A DNA stretch of 64,000 bases from Trichocoleus sp. (GCA_036702865.1 DATNQD010000006.1:62001-126000), one strand, 5' to 3'; shown: positions 34,348-46,241, counted from the stretch's first letter. The notes: generated from the sequence alone by a model not told the origin. Program-made: numbers and translations.

Positions 34348-35095
34348 AAGCAGCCGTTCTCAAGGTTAAATCCAGCTCCACTGTCTGCTCTACATTCCTG
34401 TTTCTTGCGTATCCCCTGTCCTACGTATTCCGAAACATGCCTTGAGTCAACCACTTCTAGAAATCTTGCTGTAAGTGTTGACAAACCTGGAAATTGAATA
34501 AAGCTTTGATAAAGAGGGAAGCGGAGATAAGTATTTTTACAGTGCTTATTTTACTATCTAACTCCAGGCTCTCCAGATAAGTCCGTACGCAGAAACTTAT
34601 GTTTTTCAAACGACTATCGATCTTAGAAAAAGATCTTGGTAAATCCAATATCTAGGAGTGTTGTGATGGCAATTCTGCAAACCCAAAAATTGATATTTCC
34701 CAGCATTTGATCTGGATAGGACGAATTTGTCCATTTGATTTGAAAATTAATTGTCTAGAAGCTGAGCCGAGCTTTCTATTCGTCTTTCATGCGATCGATG
34801 CTACGCACTTTGGAGTGATGTTGATGCATTTCTCCTAGCTTTTTGCGGGTTTCAAAAAAGATACTCCTTCCTCATAATGTATTGATCGGAACATACGTTA
34901 CACTGTTATTCCGTTAATTTTTCCTGTTAATGCAAGGTCGTTTTTGGAGTTGATTCGTCTTAACTTTTAATCTCTTTATCTGGTTTCAATCTCAGTTCCA
35001 GCTCTGTTCAAACCCTCTTTCTCTAGGGTATAAAGAACTGCTGTTCTAAAATACATTCTGCTCATTCAGTTCTAGATTCGAGGCTTGTCATTAAC
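34348..35095. other. Long intergenic region upstream of glycosyltransferase operon
   Basis: About 750 AT-rich bases. A TTGACA lies near 34476 and a 14-codon frame at 34666-34710 has TAGGAG eight bases upstream; both are weak observations. No RNA structure is evident. Confidence 0.4.
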
Positions 35096-36364
35096 ATGGT
35101 TCAAATGGTGTCGCTTCTACCTGTGCCAATAGGTACTCTCTGTATTCCTGCTCAGCCCCCAGTTTCGGAGTTATCATCCGCTCACAGAGTCAGCCGATCC
35201 GCAGTTGCTGCACAGTCACTTCGATTCTCGTTGATCGTGCCAACTTATAACGAAAGTCGGAATGTTGAAGCGATCGTCCAACGGCTAACCGGTTTGCTTG
35301 ATCCAGTTATGCCAGATGATTATGAGATCATTCTGGTGGATGACAATAGCCCCGATCGCACCTGGGAAATTGCGGCTCTGATGCAGAAAGACTATCCGCA
35401 GCTACAGGTGATGCGACGACAAGAAGAACGAGGCTTATCCACCGCAGTTATCCGAGGTTGGCAGGCAGCCAGGGGCGAGGTTCTAGGCGTAATTGATGGA
35501 GACTTACAGCATCCACCGGAGGTGCTGTTACAACTGCTCCAGGCGATCGAGCAGGGGGCTGATCTCGCAGTTGCCAGTCGGCATGTGGAAGGAGGAGGCG
35601 TTAGTGATTGGAGTCCGGCGCGGCGATTTCTCTCACGCGGTGCTCAGGTTTTAGGGCTGCTGGTTTTGCCAAACGTGGTGGGACGGGTTTCTGATCCAAT
35701 GAGCGGCTATTTTATGGTGCGGCGATCGGCAATTGCCGAAGCAGTTTTGAGTCCAGTGGGTTACAAAATTTTGCTGGAGGTGATTGGACGCGGCAACATT
35801 GGTGAAATCGGTGAAGTTGGCTATGTCTTTCAGGAGCGGCAAGCGGGCGAGAGCAAAGTTACCTGGCGACAGTATGTCGAGTATTTGATGCATTTGGTGC
35901 GCCTGCGGGTGACTCAGGGGCGAATTGGACGACTCCACCGCAAATTCCAGATGCCGATCGGTCGATTTATGCGCTTTGGCTTGGTGGGTCTGAGCGGGGT
36001 CTTTGTGGATATGGCAATGTTCTACTTGCTCAGTGATCCAACCACACTGGCATGGGGGCTGACGCGCAGCAAAATTATTGCGTCTGAAGTTGCAATTATC
36101 AATAATTTCTTGTGGAACGATCGCTGGACATTTGGTGATATTTCGAGCCACCAAAAAGGATGGAAAAAGCGATTAAAACGCTTTATTAAATTCAACTTGA
36201 TCTGTCTGGCTGGTTTAATTCTCAACGTGTTGCTGTTAAACATTCTCTTTAACGCCTTTGGGATTAACCGATACCTTGCAAACCTGATTGCCATTGCCGC
36301 AGTGACGGTTTGGAATTTCTGGCTAAACCTGAAGCTCAGCTGGCGAGTCACGGATACGAAGTAA
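35096..36364 (+). CDS. GT2 glycosyltransferase fused to GtrA-like membrane domain
   Basis: This 422-residue protein has an N-terminal GT2 domain at about 45-280 of the dolichol-phosphate mannosyltransferase type: SLIVPTYNE, ILVDDNSPDRTW (first DDN), GVIDGDLQHP (the DxD-type Asp pair) and SRHVEGGGV. From about 285 a GtrA-like domain follows with four membrane segments (MRFGLVGLSGVFVDMAMFYL ... LNLKLSW). It should transfer a sugar to undecaprenyl phosphate and help flip the product. The next gene, a GT39 enzyme 26 bases on, could use that lipid-linked sugar. Confidence 0.88.
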   Translation: MVQMVSLLPVPIGTLCIPAQPPVSELSSAHRVSRSAVAAQSLRFSLIVPTYNESRNVEAIVQRLTGLLDPVMPDDYEIILVDDNSPDRTWEIAALMQKDYPQLQVMRRQEERGLSTAVIRGWQAARGEVLGVIDGDLQHPPEVLLQLLQAIEQGADLAVASRHVEGGGVSDWSPARRFLSRGAQVLGLLVLPNVVGRVSDPMSGYFMVRRSAIAEAVLSPVGYKILLEVIGRGNIGEIGEVGYVFQERQAGESKVTWRQYVEYLMHLVRLRVTQGRIGRLHRKFQMPIGRFMRFGLVGLSGVFVDMAMFYLLSDPTTLAWGLTRSKIIASEVAIINNFLWNDRWTFGDISSHQKGWKKRLKRFIKFNLICLAGLILNVLLLNILFNAFGINRYLANLIAIAAVTVWNFWLNLKLSWRVTDTK

Positions 36365-36390
36365 TTTGTCGATCGCAGAGATGGAAGTCC

Positions 36391-38034
36391 ATGTATCAGA
36401 ATAAGTTTGTCCAGAGTTGGAGTTGGCTGTCTGCCTCCTGGAAGTTTGTAATTATTACCTGTCTGGTTCTCGGAATTTTCTTTAGATTCGTCAATCCAGA
36501 TGGAAAAGTTTATCAATATGATGAAACCTTTACGTCGTTGCGGATTTCGGGCTACACAGAAACTGAGGCTGTACAAGCACTGACGGATGCTCAGCTTGTG
36601 ACGGTTGCAGACCTACAAAAATATCAGATGCCGAACTCAGAACGTTCGGTCGTTGATACGGTCAAGGGTTTAGCAATCGAAGAACCTCAGCTCACGCCAC
36701 TCTACTTTGGACTGACGCAGTTCTGGACTTCTCTTTTTGGTGGGTCAGTTGCTTCGGTGAGAACGTTGACAGCAATTTTTAGTGTGCTGGCGTTTCCTCT
36801 GCTCTGGTGGTTTTGTCTGGAATTATTTGGCTCACCAACTGCGGGCTGGGTGGCGATCGTGCTGCTGGCGGTTTCCCCGTTTCAGATCCTTTATGCTCAA
36901 GAAGCGCGCCCTCAGAGTCTCTGGCTGGTGACAACGCTCATTTCCAGTCTTTGTCTGCTGCGAGCAATGCGGCTGCAAACGCCAAGAAGCTGGATCTTCT
37001 ATGGGCTGAGTTCAATCGTTGCGCTTTATTCCTTCCTGTTTGCTGGGCTGGTTGTCATTGCTCACGGCATCTATGTCCTGATTGTTGAAAGGTTCCGTCC
37101 TACCAAGACTGTACTCATGGCAGGGCTGGCGATCGGCGTGAGTGTCCTGGCATTTTTGCCCTGGCTGCTGGCAATTCTGTCCAACATGGAGCAGGTCAAT
37201 GTGGTGACAAACTGGGCAATCCGCGATCGGATGACGCTCAGTACGATGGTGAAGGTATGGCTGCATCACGCTTCTGTTTCGTTGATTGACTGGGGCACAT
37301 TTACCTTTGCAAAACCCATTCGGCTCGTCCTGAGTTTGCTGGGATGGGGAGTCCGCCTGCTGCTGGTCTACGCTTTCTATGTGCTCTGCCGGAAAACACC
37401 GTCACGGATCTGGGCATTTGTGGTCACGCTCACAGTCATTCCATTTGTGTGTCTTCTGCTCCCTGACCTGATTTCGGGAGGAACTCGTACAACGGCAATG
37501 CGCTACTTTGTGCCGATGTATTTGGGATTTAACTTAGCCATTACCTATCTACTGTCGCGCAATTTAGAAATTGCTCCGCCTCCAAGTGTTTTGCAACAGC
37601 GGCTATGGCGTGGTGTAACGATCGCCCTGGTTTCTTGCGGTGTACTGTCTTGTGTGTTGATTGCTCAATCCGATCGCTGGTGGTCAAAGATGATCAGCAA
37701 TAACAATCCAGCAGCAGCGCAACTCATCAACCGATCGGAACGTCCACTCGTCATTAGTGATGCCAGTTCGGGTGATTTGTTTTCACTCAGCTACTACCTT
37801 GATCCAAAAGTGAAATTGCTCATTCGTCCACAGTGCTATACCTGCCACATCAACCGCGATCTAGCAGATATTCCTTTCACACCAGAAATCCCAACAGGTT
37901 ACAGCGATGTCTTCTACTACCAGCCTCGCCCAACCGAACCCTGGCTCGATCGGTTAAAGCAGAGCAAGCCTTTTGCTAATCGTATGAAGACAGTTTCGGA
38001 AGGGTTTGATAATTGGCTCTGGAAGGTGAAGTAG
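36391..38034 (+). CDS. GT39/ArnT-like membrane glycosyltransferase
   Basis: This is 547 residues from ATG 36391 (MYQNKFVQSWSWL); an in-frame TTG at 36310 would overlap the upstream gene. The first extracytoplasmic loop has the acidic pair in YQYDETFTSLR, typical of the GT39/GT83 family, and about ten membrane helices follow. A C-terminal periplasmic part includes a Cys pair in RPQCYTCHINRD. These enzymes move a sugar from polyprenyl phosphate to a protein, lipid or polysaccharide at the periplasmic face. With the upstream GT2-GtrA gene it forms a two-gene glycosylation operon. The acceptor is unknown. Confidence 0.85.
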   Translation: MYQNKFVQSWSWLSASWKFVIITCLVLGIFFRFVNPDGKVYQYDETFTSLRISGYTETEAVQALTDAQLVTVADLQKYQMPNSERSVVDTVKGLAIEEPQLTPLYFGLTQFWTSLFGGSVASVRTLTAIFSVLAFPLLWWFCLELFGSPTAGWVAIVLLAVSPFQILYAQEARPQSLWLVTTLISSLCLLRAMRLQTPRSWIFYGLSSIVALYSFLFAGLVVIAHGIYVLIVERFRPTKTVLMAGLAIGVSVLAFLPWLLAILSNMEQVNVVTNWAIRDRMTLSTMVKVWLHHASVSLIDWGTFTFAKPIRLVLSLLGWGVRLLLVYAFYVLCRKTPSRIWAFVVTLTVIPFVCLLLPDLISGGTRTTAMRYFVPMYLGFNLAITYLLSRNLEIAPPPSVLQQRLWRGVTIALVSCGVLSCVLIAQSDRWWSKMISNNNPAAAQLINRSERPLVISDASSGDLFSLSYYLDPKVKLLIRPQCYTCHINRDLADIPFTPEIPTGYSDVFYYQPRPTEPWLDRLKQSKPFANRMKTVSEGFDNWLWKVK

Positions 38035-38089
38035 ATCAAAAAATCTAGCTTTTGAGCTGGACGATCGCTGTAGCAATTTTGCCCCTAGC

Positions 38090-38115
38090 TCCCCCAAATT
38101 GGGGGACTTTTGATT
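38090..38115 (+). terminator. Terminator with TCCCCCAA / TTGGGGGA stem
   Basis: TCCCCCAA (38090-38097) and TTGGGGGA (38099-38106) are exact inverted repeats, followed by CTTTTG. It lies 56 bases after the GT39 stop. The same CCCCC/GGGGG type appears after chlN. Confidence 0.6.
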
Positions 38116-38234
38116 GAATATTAAAACTGAGCCAGAGCAATTCTGCTGGTTCCTCGTTCATATGGATAGCCATAAAAATAGGTGGACAATAACGCCCACC
38201 CTCATGGCATGATGAATCGATCGCTTTATCCAAA

Positions 38235-38693
38235 CTACGCCTCTGAAGTCGCTTCAGGCTGACGATAGCCAAAGAAATTAATCGTGTAATTCTGGATACG
38301 AACACCCGTTTGGGCTTCAACTTGCCGAATTAAATCTTCGGGTAACTCAATGTGAACGTCCATAATCTGGTTTGTATCCAGACAGTTGACGTGACTATGA
38401 GGATCGCTGATGTTGCCATATAAACGACCATCCGATCGCTCAATACACTCAATCACACCTTGATCAGACAGAGCTTCCAAATTCTGATAGACCGAGGTAT
38501 GCCCGATCGCTTTGCCCTGCTGGTTAAGGCGATCATAAATTTCACGAGCTGAAAGATGTTCCTTTGCCTGCCACAGCAATTCCAGAATGAAGCGACGCTG
38601 TTTACTCAGACGCATCCCCAACAATTGACAGTGATCAAGTGCATCTTCTAGCGATCGAATTGGTTTTTTGGTTGCGGCTACTCCCGTTTGCAT
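38235..38693 (-). CDS. Fur-family transcriptional regulator, PerR-like
   Basis: This is 152 residues from ATG 38693 (MQTGVAATKKP); a GTG at 38702 adds three residues. It has a winged-helix DNA-binding half (MRLSKQRRFILELLWQ, TSVYQNLEALSDQGVI) and a C-terminal metal-binding half with His99, His101, Cys104 and Asp112 in DPHSHVNCLDTNQIMD. The usual CxxC zinc pairs of Fur are missing (CLDT, no second pair), and an Asp sits where Fur has Glu. This is closer to cyanobacterial PerR/FurC-type regulators, which respond to peroxide through metal-catalysed His oxidation. It diverges from the oxygen-sensitive chlL operon 711 bases away. Confidence 0.82.
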   Translation of the reverse strand: MQTGVAATKKPIRSLEDALDHCQLLGMRLSKQRRFILELLWQAKEHLSAREIYDRLNQQGKAIGHTSVYQNLEALSDQGVIECIERSDGRLYGNISDPHSHVNCLDTNQIMDVHIELPEDLIRQVEAQTGVRIQNYTINFFGYRQPEATSEA

Positions 38694-39404
38694 TCCTGCC
38701 ACCTTACCACGTAAAGACGTGATCCCTAAATCGGACTCACTACAACTTTAACTTAGATGTCAACCGAATGTCTACCAGATGCACAGGTTGAGCGATTTTT
38801 CAACTGATTACGAATAAATAATCAGCCAAAAATTGATTATTTTTAATAAAACCGAGTTTACCCTGGGCGATCGGGCTTTTCGGTCTTCCTGTATTCCTGG
38901 TTAATAGGATTTATTTGTGGGCGAGATCATCAGGAAGCTGAAGGATTTTGTCTGAATTAGCGCTTCTCCCATCGCTCAAACTGAACCCAAGCCAAGGTTC
39001 CACAAGCTATTTAGCCCCAGCAACATCAGGGCTGTACTGCTGCGATCGTGCCATTCTAGTGCAGGCAACTAAGCACCTAAGAGCGATCGAACCCCAATTT
39101 CACAAAGGTTAGAGCCGTTAAATTAATTTGTCTTTTGTTCTGATTTATACTTAAAGAAAACTGTAAAAAACAGTTAAAGCTGATTTTCTAGCCCCAAACT
39201 GGTTTTAAGGGAATGGAGTCAGTGAGAGGTGCTCAAAAAGCAAATGCTGCGAAGAATCGGATTAACTTATTTGTACAAGCCCTTTCACAGACCTGAGAAT
39301 TCGTCAATAATGCTTTCATTAGCCGAGCAAGGCTTGAGGTTGAGACTCAGGGTCGTTTCCCTTATACGGTGCGACCCCTTTTAGAAGAAATTTAGGAGAT
39401 TCAC
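38694..39404. promoter_or_regulatory. Divergent region between perR-like gene and chlL
   Basis: About 710 non-coding bases. AACTGT-AAAAA-ACAGTT (39159-39175) is an inverted repeat about 230 bases before chlL and could be an operator. AGGAGA (39395-39400) is the chlL ribosome-binding site. No small gene is supported. Confidence 0.4.
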
Positions 39405-40268
39405 GTGAAACTAGCAGTTTACGGTAAAGGTGGAATTGGCAAGTCCACAACGAGTTGTAATATCTCCGTTGCGCTGGCACGTCGCGGCAAAAAGGTTCTG
39501 CAAATTGGCTGTGACCCAAAGCACGATAGCACCTTCACCCTGACCGGCTTTTTGATTCCCACCATCATCGATACGCTGCAAGAAAAGGATTATCACTACG
39601 AAGATGTTTGGTCGGAAGATGTGATCTACAAAGGCTACGGCGGCGTAGACTGCGTTGAGGCAGGTGGTCCTCCAGCAGGTGCGGGCTGTGGCGGCTATGT
39701 AGTTGGTGAAACGGTCAAACTGCTGAAAGAACTGAATGCTTTCGATGAATATGATGTGATTCTGTTTGACGTACTGGGAGATGTGGTTTGCGGCGGGTTT
39801 GCGGCTCCACTCAACTATGCTGACTACTGCATGATTGTGACGGACAACGGCTTTGATGCGCTGTTTGCCGCTAACCGTATTGCAGCTTCAGTCCGCGAAA
39901 AAGCCCGAACTCATCCACTGCGGCTGGCAGGATTAATTGGCAACCGGACTTCTAAGCGGGACTTGATCGACAAATACATTGAATCTGTGCCAATGCCCGT
40001 CCTGGAAATTCTGCCGCTGATTGAAGACATTCGCGTTTCTCGCGTCAAAGGCAAAACGCTGTTTGAGATGGCAGAGTCTGACCCGTCACTCAACTATGTG
40101 TGCGACTACTACCTGAACATTGCAGACCAAATTCTGTCTCGTCCAGAAGGTGTTGTCCCCCAGGATTCGCCCGATCGCGAACTATTTACGCTGCTCTCTG
40201 ACTTCTACCTCAACCCCGCTAAGCCGCCCGTTAGAGCCGAGGAAGAACTTGATTTGATGATGGTCTAG
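39405..40268 (+). CDS. chlL: Light-independent protochlorophyllide reductase, L protein
   Basis: This 287-residue protein starts at GTG 39405, with AGGAGA five to ten bases upstream. The NifH-like P-loop is [13 protein letters not shown] (about 7-19). Cys95 ([10 protein letters not shown]) and Cys129 (VVCGGFAAP) bind the 4Fe-4S cluster shared by the ChlL dimer. It feeds ATP-driven electrons to ChlN-ChlB, which reduces protochlorophyllide to chlorophyllide in the dark. The complex is oxygen-sensitive. DUF5331 and chlN follow on the same strand; chlB is not in the window. Confidence 0.97.
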   Translation: MKLAVYGKGGIGKSTTSCNISVALARRGKKVLQIGCDPKHDSTFTLTGFLIPTIIDTLQEKDYHYEDVWSEDVIYKGYGGVDCVEAGGPPAGAGCGGYVVGETVKLLKELNAFDEYDVILFDVLGDVVCGGFAAPLNYADYCMIVTDNGFDALFAANRIAASVREKARTHPLRLAGLIGNRTSKRDLIDKYIESVPMPVLEILPLIEDIRVSRVKGKTLFEMAESDPSLNYVCDYYLNIADQILSRPEGVVPQDSPDRELFTLLSDFYLNPAKPPVRAEEELDLMMV

Positions 40269-40444
40269 CCAAATTCTAAAGACGATCGATCGCAGTACGC
40301 TGTCTTAAGCTGCTGCGATAAAGCTGAGAATTGAAAGCTTAAGGCTCTAACACCTTTCAGTTTTAAGAGTGCGTTTTAAGGTATGAGTGGTCTGGACGTC
40401 TCCAAAGCGTTAACCTTAAAATTCAAAACTTTTCCAGGTGTTTT

Positions 40445-42344
<1,900 letters not shown>

Positions 42345-42368
42345 TTGATTAGCGTTATATTTAGCCTC

Positions 42369-42393
42369 AATCCCCCGGTTTTGGGGGATTTTT
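42369..42393 (+). terminator. chlN: Rho-independent terminator after chlN
   Basis: AATCCCCC (42369-42376), loop GGTTTT and GGGGGATT (42383-42390), then T residues, 25 bases after the chlN stop. Read on the other strand it also lies just past the end of the convergent thiOG gene. Confidence 0.8.
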
Positions 42394-42405
42394 AATGAGA
42401 ACCTA

Positions 42406-44424
42406 CTAGCTGGTAATGGTTCCGGTCACCGGAGAACTGGCACTCGCCAACCCTTTAACTGGAATGCGTCCAGCGAGATAAGCGAATCGTCCGGCTTGAG
42501 TTGCCATCCCCATTGCTTGCGCCATCAGGACGGGATCTTGAGCTTGGGCGATCGCCGTGTTAATCAGCAGCGCATCCGCTCCCATTTCCATTGCTTGAGC
42601 CGCTTCGCTCGGTGTACCAATTCCGGCATCAACCACCACGGGCACTTTTGCGTTTTCGATAATGATTTGAATGTTGGCAGTATTCCGAATCCCCTGGCCA
42701 GAACCGATCGGGGAACCCAACGGCATTACCGTAGCGCAGCCTGCTTCTTCTAAATGTTTTGCTAGCAAAGGATCAGCATTGATATAGGGCAGAACGGCGA
42801 AGCCTTCTTTGACTAATTGTTCAGCGGCTTTGAGTGTGCCGATCGGGTCAGGAAGCAAATACTTCGAGTCAGGAATGACCTCTAGCTTGACAAAGTTATT
42901 GTCTTCCTGTCCTAAAAGTTTTGCCATTTCGCGCCCCAGTCGCGCCACCCGAATCGCATCTTCTGCGGTCTGGCAGCCTGCGGTATTGGGCAGCATCCAA
43001 ATTTTGCTCCAGTCCAGAGCTTCTGCGAGACCTTCATGTCCGGGGGCATTGGTTTGGACGCGTCGCACCGCCACGGTCACAATCTCACAACCGCTAGAGG
43101 CAACGCTGCCCCGCATCTCATCAAAATTGCGATACTTCCCGGTTCCCGTCATTAGTCGCGATCGAAACGATCGTCCGGCAATCACCAGTGGAGATTCAAG
43201 CGAAGAGGCATGAGAGGGAAGAGATGCAGGGGATTCTGTAGGAGTAGAAAATTGCAGCATGGGTTGTTGGATGATTAATTCGGTCGAAATAGAGGGTGCA
43301 AGTGTTGGGATCGAGGGCTGGAGAAAGCGTTGCCAGGAGAAGTACGGCAGCAAGGGGTCGATCGTCTGATTCCAGATGCGATCGGCAATCAGTTGGGCAG
43401 TAATCGGCGTGAGCAGAATGCCGTTGCGATAGTGTCCGGTTGCCAGCGTCAGATTATCACAGAGGCTATCGCCTAAAATGGGTAGCTCATCTGGAGTTGC
43501 CGGACGGAAGCCCCACCAGCATTCTTGCATCGGCAGATCTTTCAACGCTGGATAAAGCCGAACGGCTGCATTGATCAGTTCTTGTAGTCCTGCAAGGGTG
43601 TTGTCGGGCGTAAAGCCAACATTCTCACTGGTTGCCCCAATCACAATTTGCCCATGCTGCCGGGGGACAATATACACTTCTTCCCCATACAAAACGCGCT
43701 GGAGAGACAGGCCTGCTTGACTATTTTGCGGCACTTTGACTGCCAGCATTTGCCCTTTGCGCGGCTGCACCGGAACTGGAATTAATGACTGCGACCAAGC
43801 TCCTGTCGCTAATATATAATGTCCGGCTTGTAGGTCTCCAATCGTCGATCGCAGTTTAGTGACTCGTCCTTGCTGCTGCTGAATTGCAGTCACTTCAACG
43901 CCTTCTCGAATCTCAACGCCTAAAATCTGCGCCACCGATCGCAAGGTTTGCGCCAAAGCGCGGTTATCAACCTGCCCATCTTCGGGATACCACCAACCTC
44001 CGCTCACCTCAGAACTTAGCCCAGGTTGCGCTAGATGAATTGCCGATCGATCGAGCCAGTATCGAGCCGTTTGATCTGAGCGCTGGGTGACTCCGCGTCC
44101 TACCTTATCCGATTCATTCGCTGTTCCATAAACAGGAGCCAAAATCCCGCAAGCCCAGTATCCTGTCGATGTGCCGCTCAGGTCTTCGAGTTTGCTGATC
44201 CAATCGGGATAGAGCGCTAAACTCCGGCAGCACAGATCAAGCATCGGACTCGGCTCGATCGCTTCGGCGCTGGGAGCAAGCATTCCGGCGGCAGCATGAG
44301 ATGCGGCTTGCTGAAAATTGCGGCTCAGGACAGTGACAGCAGCACCGCGTAGTTTGAGTTCAATAGCGATCGACAGCCCAATGACGCCGCTGCCAATAAC
44401 GAAGATGTCAGTGGATGAGTTCAT
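42406..44424 (-). CDS. thiO-thiG: Bifunctional glycine oxidase / thiazole synthase (ThiO-ThiG fusion)
   Basis: This is a 672-residue fusion. Residues 1 to about 365 are a glycine oxidase of the D-amino-acid oxidase fold: [17 protein letters not shown] motif, [31 protein letters not shown] linker rich in Pro/Ser (about 370-412) leads to ThiG (about 413-672): [11 protein letters not shown], Lys in FVKLEVI (Schiff base), [22 protein letters not shown]. ThiO makes the imine of glycine that ThiG joins with deoxyxylulose phosphate and thiocarboxylate to form the thiazole of thiamine. The fusion is known in cyanobacteria. Only 36 bases separate it from the gene upstream, so a TPP riboswitch is not present directly before it. 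Confidence 0.94.
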   Translation of the reverse strand: MNSSTDIFVIGSGVIGLSIAIELKLRGAAVTVLSRNFQQAASHAAAGMLAPSAEAIEPSPMLDLCCRSLALYPDWISKLEDLSGTSTGYWACGILAPVYGTANESDKVGRGVTQRSDQTARYWLDRSAIHLAQPGLSSEVSGGWWYPEDGQVDNRALAQTLRSVAQILGVEIREGVEVTAIQQQQGRVTKLRSTIGDLQAGHYILATGAWSQSLIPVPVQPRKGQMLAVKVPQNSQAGLSLQRVLYGEEVYIVPRQHGQIVIGATSENVGFTPDNTLAGLQELINAAVRLYPALKDLPMQECWWGFRPATPDELPILGDSLCDNLTLATGHYRNGILLTPITAQLIADRIWNQTIDPLLPYFSWQRFLQPSIPTLAPSISTELIIQQPMLQFSTPTESPASLPSHASSLESPLVIAGRSFRSRLMTGTGKYRNFDEMRGSVASSGCEIVTVAVRRVQTNAPGHEGLAEALDWSKIWMLPNTAGCQTAEDAIRVARLGREMAKLLGQEDNNFVKLEVIPDSKYLLPDPIGTLKAAEQLVKEGFAVLPYINADPLLAKHLEEAGCATVMPLGSPIGSGQGIRNTANIQIIIENAKVPVVVDAGIGTPSEAAQAMEMGADALLINTAIAQAQDPVLMAQAMGMATQAGRFAYLAGRIPVKGLASASSPVTGTITS

Positions 44425-44460
44425 AGGAGAAAACTTGCAGGCAACACTGAATTTCTAAAA

Positions 44461-44961
44461 TTACCACCATGCGGCGATCGGACGTTGAGTCGGCACAGAA
44501 TTAGCGGCAGGACTGGGACCAGGCTGAGGATTAGAGCGAGGAGGCAAAATGGGAACCGGACTTGGGACAACGCCTCCGGCCTCAAAGGGTTCGATCGCGG
44601 GCGTTGGACTAGGAGCAGGCAGCGGGCTGGGAGCAGGCACAATCGGAGATGAGGGGGGAATTCGCTGGACGGGTGACGGAGCAGAGACTCCATCAGGCAG
44701 ATTAGGTAATCCCGTTGGAGTACGCTCATTGGCAAACAGATTCGGCAGACGAAAGTTGGAGAAATCAGGTAATCGATCGAGCGAAAAACCAATCCCTCTC
44801 AACTGCGGTAGGATGCGATCGCTCATTAACACCACCAGAATCACCAGCAGCGCCAGGGCGATCGTCCGCCCCAGATCTTTCACCAGATTCATGCTTGAGA
44901 AAGCAAAAGCAACACCGATCAGTCCGGCAATGCCAATCAGGGCAGAGATGGGTTCAGGCAC
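44461..44961 (-). CDS. Membrane protein with proline-rich tail, family unknown
   Basis: This 166-residue protein starts at GTG 44961. Two hydrophobic segments (about 6-24, ALIGIAGLIGVAFAFSSM; about 32-47, TIALALLVILVVLMS) are followed by a linker and a tail dominated by Pro, Ser and Ala (APSPLPAPSPTPAIEPF). It ends IAAWW. The tail is low complexity and would be flexible. It is followed by thiOG and preceded by another protein of the same architecture. I do not recognise a family. Confidence 0.6.
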   Translation of the reverse strand: MPEPISALIGIAGLIGVAFAFSSMNLVKDLGRTIALALLVILVVLMSDRILPQLRGIGFSLDRLPDFSNFRLPNLFANERTPTGLPNLPDGVSAPSPVQRIPPSSPIVPAPSPLPAPSPTPAIEPFEAGGVVPSPVPILPPRSNPQPGPSPAANSVPTQRPIAAWW

Positions 44962-45029
44962 AATTCAGGCACAATAATGTCATGTCATTTCCTCTATCTT
45001 CCATCATCGCGCAGGCTCTCGGCTCTGCG

Positions 45030-45641
45030 TTACCAAAGTCCGTTAATTGGGGGAGGAATTCGAGGTGGATTGGGCTGAGGAACACGGGCAGGTGGGTTAG
45101 GACTGGGCGGGGGAGGCGGCGTTGCTGGGATAGAAGTGGGGGGGACTGGCGCAGGCGTGGCGGTTGGCGTAGGAGAATTCGTCGTGGTTGTCGTGGTAAT
45201 GGTTGTGGAAGGCAAATTTGCGGGTGGGTTTGCATCGATCGCAGGGCTGGGCGAGACAGTGGGCAACGGGGAAGAAACAGGCGCTACAACCACAGGGACT
45301 GGAATTTTAGCAACATCCTGCCACCCCTGCCTAACACCTACCGTGCCGTCGAGTGTAGTAGACGAAACAGGAGGGGAAGCCGTTGGTGAGAGCGTAGCCG
45401 CAGGAGAAGCAAGCGGAACAGATGTTGGCGAAATCACAGGCGTTGGCTGAACAGAGTCCTGCCGTAGAACATTCAAAACTTCCCCTGCCTGACCCGATCC
45501 CACAAAAGCAGCCAGAGCAGATCCAAAGAGTGCCCAAGTCACCCACTGCAAAATCCCCATCCCTCGCCCTGCATTAAAGACAAACGTCCCCAATACCACC
45601 AACAACCCACTTAAAAGCAACAAACCCATCAATACATTCAC
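45030..45641 (-). CDS. Second membrane protein with Pro/Thr-rich tail, family unknown
   Basis: This 203-residue protein starts at GTG 45641, with GGAG about ten bases upstream; an ATG lies four codons in. Two hydrophobic segments (about 3-20, VLMGLLLLSGLLVVLGTF; about 30-47) precede a Ser/Thr/Pro-rich region, a short ordered GVRQGWQDVAKIP stretch and a tail of Pro/Thr runs. It ends PPPINGLW. It shares the layout and aromatic C-terminus of its downstream neighbour 69 bases away, which suggests a functional pair. The function is unknown. Confidence 0.6.
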   Translation of the reverse strand: MNVLMGLLLLSGLLVVLGTFVFNAGRGMGILQWVTWALFGSALAAFVGSGQAGEVLNVLRQDSVQPTPVISPTSVPLASPAATLSPTASPPVSSTTLDGTVGVRQGWQDVAKIPVPVVVAPVSSPLPTVSPSPAIDANPPANLPSTTITTTTTTNSPTPTATPAPVPPTSIPATPPPPPSPNPPARVPQPNPPRIPPPINGLW

Positions 45642-45804
45642 GTTCTGTCTCCAGATGCTGTGCTTATTTTAGGGGGTAGGGATCGAGGAGCAAGAGTTGA
45701 GTGTTAGAGATTGGCAGGTAGGAGATCAAGTTATCACCTCACGACCTATCACAATCCGCATTGATTTCCTACTATCGCCACGTCTCCCCTGTTCCCTGTC
45801 CTTC

Positions 45805-46140
45805 TCACCCCTCTCCCCACACCGATCGATCGCCCTGTCCCCAAAATCCGTCAAATTTTTTAACTTTAATATCGCCTAAAACCTTTACTTGACAAGCAAG
45901 CCGCCGATTTTGCGTGACAGAATGGGGTGGGAGCGATCGTCTTGCAGTGTCGCGCCAGTTTGTTGTGGAAACTTCTCCTTCAACCATCACAGCACAAGTG
46001 CCACAAGTCCCAATGCCCATACAGTTGATGATCTTAGACTGCCCGTTGTAGAGGTCTATGCCATGCTTGAGGAGAACCTGACGCAGATTCGCACCTCGAT
46101 CGCACTCAAATGTTTTTCCCTGTGCTGTGACGTTGGGCAT
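45805..46140 (-). CDS. 2Fe-2S ferredoxin
   Basis: This 111-residue protein has CMGIGTCGTC (Cys40, 46, 49) and a fourth ligand Cys83 in RLACQVKVLGD. The first motif is spaced CxxxxxCxxC, as in adrenodoxin- or Isc-like and some cyanobacterial ferredoxins rather than plant-type PetF (CxxxxCxxC). It is soluble and acts as an electron carrier; the partner is unknown. It diverges from cimA about 100 bases away. The final 20 residues (DGFWGQGDRSVWGEG) look like a weakly conserved extension. Confidence 0.85.
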   Translation of the reverse strand: MPNVTAQGKTFECDRGANLRQVLLKHGIDLYNGQSKIINCMGIGTCGTCAVMVEGEVSTTNWRDTARRSLPPHSVTQNRRLACQVKVLGDIKVKKFDGFWGQGDRSVWGEG

Positions 46141-46241
46141 AGCAAAATTCCCTGAATCGCGTTTTATCTATTTATCTTTCTGTCTCTTAGTTTACGTTTC
46201 TTGACGGATTTCCTGATTCATCTGTTCTAGCATCAGCATTA

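Noticed and set aside
34457-34648. Minus-strand frame of 63 codons
   Set aside because: AT-rich, no start site support, and no coding signature.
45136-45450. + strand frame rich in Gly and Val opposite the Pro/Thr-rich gene
   Set aside because: It is the complement of the proline-rich coding sequence; the low complexity explains the open frame.
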